A DNA stretch of 64,000 bases, from positions 15,124,537 to 15,188,536 of the forward strand of contig CM026402.1 in assembly GCA_014843695.1 (NCBI GenBank). The letters are read 5' to 3'. The translations under genes were made by a program, and so were the position numbers. This DNA is from Archivesica marissinica (lineage: Eukaryota; Mollusca; Bivalvia; Venerida; Vesicomyidae). Within the stretch, counting starts at the first letter, position 1. Every line of letters starts with the position of its first letter. Of the stretch, positions 56,501 to 64,000 are shown one piece after another. Under the pieces are notes generated by a model. It did not search any database. It had not been told where the DNA came from and worked only from the letters and a program-made list of their open reading frames with translations.

Positions 56501-59500
56501 GGCAAATGACTATATCCACCTACCATTGGCAAATGACTATATCCACCTACCATTGGCAAAGACAATCCACCTACCATTGGCAGAATATATCCAAGACTAT
56601 ATCCACCTAACATTGGCAAAGACTATATCCACCTACCATTGGCAAAGACTATATCCACCTACCATTGACAAAGACTATATCCACCTATCATTGGCAATGA
56701 CTGTATCCACCTACCATTGGCAACGACTATATCCACCTACCATTGGCAAAGACTATATCCACCTACCATTGGCAACGACTATATCCACCTACCATTGGCA
56801 ACGACTATATCCACCTACCATTGGCAATGACTATATCCACCTACCATTGGCAAAGACTATATCCTGGCAAAGACTATATCCACCTACCATTGGCAAAGAC
56901 TATCCACCTACCATTGGCAATGACTATATCCACCTACCATTGGCAAAGACTATATCCACCTACCATTGGCAACGACTATATCCACCTACCATTGGCAATG
57001 ACTATATCCACCTACCATTGGCAAAGACTATATCCTGGCAAAGACTATATCCACCTACCATTGGCAAAGACTATCCACCTACCATTGGCAATGACTATAT
57101 CCACCTACCATTGGCAAAGACTATATCCACCTACCATTGGCAATGACTATATCCACCTACCATTGGCAAAGACTATATCCACCTACCATATATACACCTA
57201 CCATTGGCAAAGACTATATCCACCTACCATTGGCAAAGACTATATCCACCTACCATATATACACCTACCATTGGCAAAGACTATATCCACCTACCATTGG
57301 CAAAGACTATATCCACCTACCATTTTACCATTGGCAAAGACTATATCCACCTACCATTGGCAGATATATTATATCCACCTACCATATATACACCTACCAT
57401 TGGCAAAGACTATATCCACCTACCATTGGCAAAGACTATATCCACCTACCATATATACACCTACCATTGGCAGACTATATCCACCTACCATTGGCAGACT
57501 ATATTATATCCACCTACCATTGGCAAAGACTATATCCACCTACCATTGGCAGACAATATCCACTTACCATTGGCAATGACTATATCCACCTACCTTTGGC
57601 AGAGACTATTCACCTACCATTGTCAATGACTATATCCACCTACCATTGGCAATGACTATATCCACCTACCATTGGCAATGACTATATACACCTACCTTTG
57701 ATAAAGACTATATCCACCTACCATTGGCTATATCCACCTACCTTTGGCAAAGACTATTCACCTACCATTGGCAATGACTATATACACCTACCAGTGGCAA
57801 TGACTGTATCTACCTACCTTTGGCAAAGACTATTCACCTACCATTGGCAATGACTATATACACCTACCATTGGCAAAGATTATATCCACCTACCTTTGGC
57901 AAAGACTATTCACCTACCATTGTCAATGACTATATACACCTACCATTGGCAAAGACTATATCCACCAACCATCGGCAAAGACTATAGCCACCTACCATTG
58001 GCAAAGACTATATCCACCAACCATTGACAAAGACTATATCCACCAACCATTGACAAAGACTATATCCACCAACCATTGGCAAAGACTATATTCACCTACC
58101 ATTGCCAAAGACTATATCCACCAACCATTGACAAAGACTATATCCTGGCAAAGACTATATCCACCTACCATTGGCAAAGACTATATCCTGGCAAAGACTA
58201 TATCCACCTACCATTGGCAAAAACTATATCCACCTACCATTGGCAGACTATATCCACCTACCATTGGCAATGACTATATCCACCTACCATTGGCAGACTA
58301 TATACACCTACCATTGGCAAAGACTATATCCGCCTACCATTGGCAAAGACTATATCCACCTACCATTGGCAAAGACTATATCCACCTACCATATATACAC
58401 CTACCATTGGCAGACTATATCCACCTACCATTGGCAATGACTATATCCACCTACCATTGGCAAAGACTATATCCACCTACCATTGGCAAAAACTATATCC
58501 AGCTACCTTTGGCAGACTATTCACCTACCTTTGGCAATGACTATATCCACCTACCATTGGCAATGACTATATCCACCTACCTTTGGCAATGACTATATCC
58601 ACCTAACATATGCAGACTATATCCACCTACCATTGTCAATGACTATATCCACCTACCATTGGCAATGACTATTTCCACCTACCATTGGCAATGACTATAT
58701 ACACCTACCTTTGGCAATGACTATATCCACCTACCATTGGCAGACAATATCCACCTACCATTGGCAATGACTATATCCACCTACCTTTGGCAAAGACTAT
58801 TCACCTACCATTGTCAATGACTATATCCACCTACCAATGGCAATGACTATATACACCTACCTTTGATAAAGACTATATCCACCTACCATTGGTAATGGCT
58901 ATATCCACCTACCTTTGGCAAAGACTATTCACCTACCATTGGCAATGACTATATACACCTACCAGTGGCAATGACTATATCCACCTACCATTGGCAATGA
59001 CTGTATCCACCTACCTTTGGCAAAGACTATTCACCTACCATTGGCAATGACTATATCCACCTACCATTGGCAAGGACTATATTCACCTACCATTGGCAGA
59101 CTATATCCACCTACCATTGGCAAATACTATATTCACCTACCATTGGCAAAGACTATATCCACCTACCATTGGCAAAGACTATATCCACCTACCATTGGCA
59201 AAGACTATATCACCTACCATTGGCAGACTATATCCACCTACCATTGGCAAAGACTATATCCACCTAACATTGGCAAAGACTATCCACCTACCATGGCAAT
59301 GACTATATCCACCTACCATTGGCAGACTATATCCACCTACCATTGGCAATGACTATATCCACCTACCATTGGCAAAGACTATATCCACCTACCATTGGCA
59401 AAGACTATATCCACCTACCATTGGCAATGACTATTCCACCTACCTTTGGCAATGACTATATCCACCTACCATTGGCAAGACTATATCCACCTACCATTGG

Positions 59501-61937
59501 CAGACTATTCACCTACCATTGGCAGACTATATCCACCTACCATTGGCAAAGACTATATCCACCTACCTTTGGCAAAGACTATATCCACCTACCATTGGCA
59601 GACTATATCCACTTACATGTGGCAATGACTATATCCACCTACCTTTGGCAATGACTATATCCACCTACCATTGGCAAAGACTATATACACCTACCATTGG
59701 CAAAGACTATATCCACCTACCATTGGCAGACTATATCCACCTACCATTGGCAGACTATATCCACCTACCATTGGCAGACTATATCCACCTACCATTGGCA
59801 ACGACTATATCCACCTACCTTTGGCAAAGAATATATCCACCTACCATTGGCAATGACTATATCCACCTACCATTGGCAAAGACTATATCCACCTACCATT
59901 GGCAAAGACTATATTCACCTACCATTGCCAAAGACTATATCCACCAACCATTGACAAAGACTATATCCTGGCAAAGACTATATCCACCTACCATTGGCAA
60001 AGACTATATCCTGGCAAAGACTATATCCACCTACCATTGGCAAAAACTATATCCACCTACCATTGGCAGACTATATCCACCTACCATTGGCAATGACTAT
60101 ATCCACCTACCATTGGCAGACTATATACACCTACCATTGGCAAAAACTATATCCGCCTACCATTGGCAAAGACTATATCCACCTACCATTGGCAAAGACT
60201 ATATCCACCTACCATATATACACCTACCATTGGCAGACTATATCCACCTACCATTGGCAATGACTATATCCACCTACCATTGGCAAAGACTATATCCACC
60301 TACCATTGGCAAAAACTATATCCAGCTACCTTTGGCAGACTATTCACCTACCTTTGGCAATGACTATATCCACCTACCATTGACAATGACTATATCCACC
60401 TACCTTTGGCAATGACTATATCCACCTAACATATGCAGACTATATCCACCTACCATTGTCAATGACTATATCCACCTACCATTGGCAATGACTATTTCCA
60501 CCTACCATTGGCAATGACTATATACACCTACCTTTGGCAATGACTATATCCACCTACCATTGGCAGACAATATCCACCTACCATTGGCAATGACTATATC
60601 CACCTACCTTTGGCAAAGACTATTCACCTACCATTGTCAATGACTATATCCACCTACCAATGGCAATGACTATATCCACCTACCATTGGTAATGGCTATA
60701 TCCACCTACCTTTGGCAAAGACTATTCACCTACCATTGGCAATGACTATATACACCTACCAGTGGCAATGACTATATCCACCTACCATTGGCAATGACTG
60801 TATCCACCTACCTTTGGCAAAGACTATTCACCTACCATTGGCAATGACTATATCCACCTACCATTGGCAAGGACTATATTCACCTACCATTGGCAGACTA
60901 TATCCACCTACCATTGGCAAATACTATATTCACCTACCATTGGCAAAGACTATATCCACCTACCATTGGCAAAGACTATATCCACCTACCATTGGCAAAG
61001 ACTATATCCACCTACCATTGGGTATATCCATTTGGAGACTATATCCACCTAACATTGGCAAAGACTATCCACCTACCATTGGCAGACTATATCCACCTAC
61101 CATGGAGATATCACCTACCATTGGCAAAGACTATATCCACCTACCATTGGCAAAGACTATATCCACCTACCATTGGCAAACTATATCCACCTACCATTGG
61201 CAATGACTATATCCACCTACCTTGGCAATGACTATATCCACCTACCATTGGCAAAGACTATATCCACCTACCATTGGCAGACTATTCACCTACCATTGGC
61301 AGACTATATCCACCTACCATTGGCAAAGACTATATCCACCTACCTTTGGCAAAGACTATTCACCTACCATTGGCAGACTATATCCACTTACATGTGGCAA
61401 TGACTATATCCACCTACCTTTGGCAATGACTATATCCACCTACCATTGGCAAAGACTATATACACCTACCATTGGCAAAGACTATATCCACCTACCATTG
61501 GCAGACTATATCCACCTACCATTGGCAGACTATATCCACCTACCATTGGCAGACTATATCCACCTACCATTGGCAACGACTATATCCACCTACCTTTGGC
61601 AAAAACTATATCCACCTACCATTGGCAAAGAATATATCCACCTACCATTGGCAATGACTATATCCACCTACCATTGGCAAAGACTATATCCACCTACCAT
61701 TGGCAAAGACTATATACACCTACCATTGGCAAAGACTATATCCACCTACCATTGGCAATGACTATATCCACCTACCATTGGCAGACTATATCCACCTACC
61801 ATTGGCAATGACTATATCCACCTACCATTGGCAAAGACTATATCCACCTACCATTGGCAAAGACTATATCCATCTACCATTGGCAAAGACTATTCACCTA
61901 CCATTGGCAATGACTATATCCACCTACCATTGGCAAC
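56501..61937. repeat. 26-bp satellite, about 210 units, with 1.8-kb block duplication
   Basis: Unit TATATCCACCTACCATTGGC, AAAGAC, with 24-bp (GCAGAC) and AATGAC variants. Every standard unit carries CCATTGG, an inverted CCAAT box. Rare variants repeat at an offset of 1,823 (for example TATATCCTGG at 58139 and 59962), falling to about 1,797 and 1,775 further right, showing a long-range tandem duplication with later unit losses; the start of a third copy is visible after 61446. Open frames are periodic artefacts. The left end is in an N gap. Confidence 0.97.
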
Positions 61938-62175
61938 TCAAACAAATCCAAATTGGTCAAAGTAACGAGAAAACTCGGTGGAAATTTGTTTCATGATTTA
62001 CTAACTTGTTCATCTATGAAAAAGATGTATACATTATATCCCCCCCTTTCCCCATTTGTATCAATTGTGTGCCATTATAACGCACTCTGGTTCCATGTGA
62101 AGAGTGCACAGTATATACTTTTATAAACATATCAAAAATATACTATTTCAATCAAGGTCATATCCTACTATCTAC
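61938..62175. other. Short unique stretch
   Basis: No feature recognised. Confidence 0.4.
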
Positions 62176-62490
62176 AACTAATCGTAGCAAGCCAAATTGA
62201 ATTAGCATGCCACCATTCCAACCAATTGTAGCAAGCCAAATTGAATTAGCATGTCACCATTCCAACCAATTGTAGCAAGCCAAATTGAATTAGCATGTCA
62301 CCATTCCAACCAATTGTAGCAAGCCAAATTGAATTAGCATGTCACCATTCCAACCAATCGTAGCAAGCCAACTGAATTAGCATGCCACCATTCCAACAAA
62401 TCGTAGCAAGCTGACTGAATTAGCATTCAAACATTCCAACCAATCGTAGCAAACCAACTGAATTAGCATGTCAAAATTAATATGTCGGCA
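62176..62490. repeat. 44-bp tandem array, about 7 units
   Basis: Unit ACCAATTGTAGCAAGCCAAA, TTGAATTAGCATGTCACCAT, TCCA. The three right-hand units lose AAT (GCCAACTG) and are more diverged. Confidence 0.9.
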
Positions 62491-62746
62491 TTCCAACTAT
62501 TTGATGAGTCTGTTTACATTTTGGCTTCGAGCTGTTGTTTGAATAATCGGTACAACAGAAACTATTGTTGTTGACCGTGAGAGAAGGTTCATACCTGGTT
62601 GCTATCGCAGTTATGTGGAAACCGAGGTTAAAACACTTCGAGCGGATCTCACACTGAAGCTCGAGTAATATAATTGGTTGATTAAAAGATACACTCTTAA
62701 CCAATCAAAGTGCACGAGGCTGAGTAAGAATTGAAGAAAACATTTA
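62491..62746. other. Short unique stretch
   Basis: No feature recognised; the minus-strand frame 62477-62704 has no family resemblance. Confidence 0.35.
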
Positions 62747-62862
62747 CAGTCAACCAGTATTAATCAACAAGACTCCAGATTCCCAAACTGGCGTCTTGCT
62801 ATAAATTTGACCTACATTAAGCAGCCACCTTGACTGGCTGCTTAAGACGGGTTGGACTGTTA
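62747..62862. mobile_element. TIR element (Tc1/mariner-like MITE), copy 2, short
   Basis: CAGTCAACCAGTATTAA at left and TAAGACGGGTTGGACTG at right, with CCAGATTCCCAAACTGG and TTAAGCAGCCACC inside, relate it to the 27581-27834 element. Confidence 0.5.
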
Positions 62863-63105
62863 TTAACTCGAGGCCAGGTAACAGCTCAAAACAACTTCTC
62901 AAAATTAGTAAAATATAATCATTTCTTGTGTCAAATTATGAAAATATACATGTAATTAAGAATGACACAAAAATGACTGTTGTATAGGAAACATTTAACA
63001 ACTGACATTGTTCAAAGAGCACAGTTTTATTCAGAACTGTATAAATGCTCTAAACCTCAAGTAAAACTTCTCACCCGTTATTTTGTTGTAAGCAAATTGG
63101 CTATT
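62863..63105. other. Short AT-rich stretch
   Basis: No feature recognised. Confidence 0.4.
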
Positions 63106-63405
63106 TGAGGACACAAACCGATGGGTTATTGGAGGACACAAACCGATGGGTTATTGGAGGACACAAACCGATTGGCTATTGGAGGACACAAACCGATTGG
63201 CTATTGGAGGACACAAACCGATGGGTTATTGGAGGACACAAACCGATGGGTTATTGGAGGACACAAACCGATTGGCTATTGGAGGACAAAAACCGATGGG
63301 TTATTGGAGGACACAAACTGATGGGCTATTGGAGGACACAAACCGATTGGCTATTGGAGGACACAAACCGATGGGTTATTGGAGGACACAAAACCGATGG
63401 ATTAT
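63106..63405. repeat. 25-bp tandem array, about 12 units
   Basis: Unit GGACACAAACCGATGGGTTA, TTGGA, with GATTGGCTA alternating irregularly with GATGGGTTA. Confidence 0.95.
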
Positions 63406-64000
63406 TGTGAAACTATATCATCTTTACTTATATGCAGATTATAGTCAGTCAACCTCAAAACATATTACAGATGTCATGGCGTCAATTAGGATTATGTGCG
63501 ACAGCTAATACAGGTATATAAATTTGCACACAATGCCAAGATTTCCCATTAGTCGTGAGAGGTAACATTTAATTCCCACAACAGCCATTACATTATTTTC
63601 ACATTTATTATTAAAATAAATAATGAAGCTGTACATATGAATATCTGATTTAATTTTCAACAAGATATAAGATCAAAGATGTATGTTAGCTCTTTGCATG
63701 CTGGGTAAAATAAGGCTATAAATAATTCAAATAAGTAAAGCAGACAACAATTCATTACTGCGTTTTTGTAATTGAAAACTCTGGAAATATGTCTTGGAAT
63801 TTCTAATTAAATGTCATGGAATTTCTAATTAAATTCCATGACATATTTGACTGTTATTTTCACCTCGAGTAAGCAGAGTTAAATCATATATCGCTCCATC
63901 ACGACACAGTGAACCATATAACTTGCACTACAAGTATTGAAGACAACTGTTCTCTACAGTGTCTGTGCTACAGCAGCAGGGCGTAACCCTTTACTCCACC
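63406..64000. other. AT-rich stretch with a long hairpin
   Basis: A perfect 14-bp inverted repeat with a 6-base loop lies at 63811-63844; its left half is also part of a 23-bp tandem duplication (63788-63833). No gene recognised to the window edge. Confidence 0.45.
63811..63844. repeat. Perfect 14-bp hairpin
   Basis: ATGTCATGGAATTT (63811-63824), loop CTAATT, AAATTCCATGACAT (63831-63844). Confidence 0.85.

Noticed and set aside
52938..56619. Frames of up to 1,193 codons crossing the second gap
   Set aside because: They span 1,000 N between two satellites and are not evidence of a gene.
41026..61937. Centromeric satellite
   Set aside because: Unit lengths of 27 and 26 bp, SINE- and gene-derived neighbours and many different adjoining arrays do not single this out as a centromere; it cannot be decided from one window.

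Overview
This is eukaryotic DNA, most likely from a mollusc (bivalve or gastropod); that assignment is inference. The support is: several tRNA-headed SINE families, one of them (around 5918 and 37219) of a type I remember as common in mollusc genomes; decayed LINE open reading frames; a PIF/Harbinger transposase; an EGF exon bounded by GT/AG splice sites; a beta-propeller (NHL/TRIM-like) fragment of a family that is expanded in bivalves; and low GC with no operon structure. No intact host gene is visible. Two runs of exactly 1,000 N (36071-37070 and 55501-56500) are fixed-size assembly gaps.

Layout. 1-751 is the broken end of a multicopy invertebrate ORF. 1.3-6.4 kb is a graveyard of SINEs, a TTAA-flanked MITE and a LINE reverse-transcriptase scrap. 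8.47-9.97 kb is a 47-bp array. 10-15.4 kb has nested SINEs, a short inverted-repeat element whose terminus is tandemly amplified, a 45-bp array and a second TTAA MITE. 15.8-17.8 kb is a 46-bp array. 18-19.4 kb has more SINEs. 19.9-23.0 kb (45 bp) and 23.1-24.2 kb (36 bp) are adjoining arrays. 24.5-25.9 kb is the 3' end of a LINE. 26.2-27.0 kb is a 17-bp array abutting a SINE. 27.6-32.1 kb has a TIR element, a possible exon and arrays of 69, 48, 39 and 72 bp. 32.4-33.9 kb is a probable TIR element containing a perfectly uniform 37-bp array. 34.48-34.59 kb is an EGF exon. 35.0-36.07 kb is a Harbinger element cut by a gap. 37-38.8 kb has short arrays and a SINE. 39.0-40.8 kb is a broken propeller gene flanked by two arrays made from its own codons. 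41.03-55.5 kb is a 27-bp satellite, 56.5-61.9 kb a 26-bp satellite, and 62-64 kb has two small arrays.

By my tally of array spans, somewhat over half of the sequenced bases are tandem repeats belonging to about twenty different unit families. Most long open frames lie in arrays whose unit length is a multiple of three, and are not genes. The most interesting theme is where the arrays come from. At least two look like amplified termini of DNA transposons (36/38-bp units at 12.4, 23.1 and 37.1 kb; the GGTACC motif units at 32.4 and 33.8 kb), two are amplified codon blocks of one propeller gene (39.0-40.7 kb), and others start directly at SINE ends. The window reads as a region of repeated array birth from local sequence, not as a set of cooperating genes.
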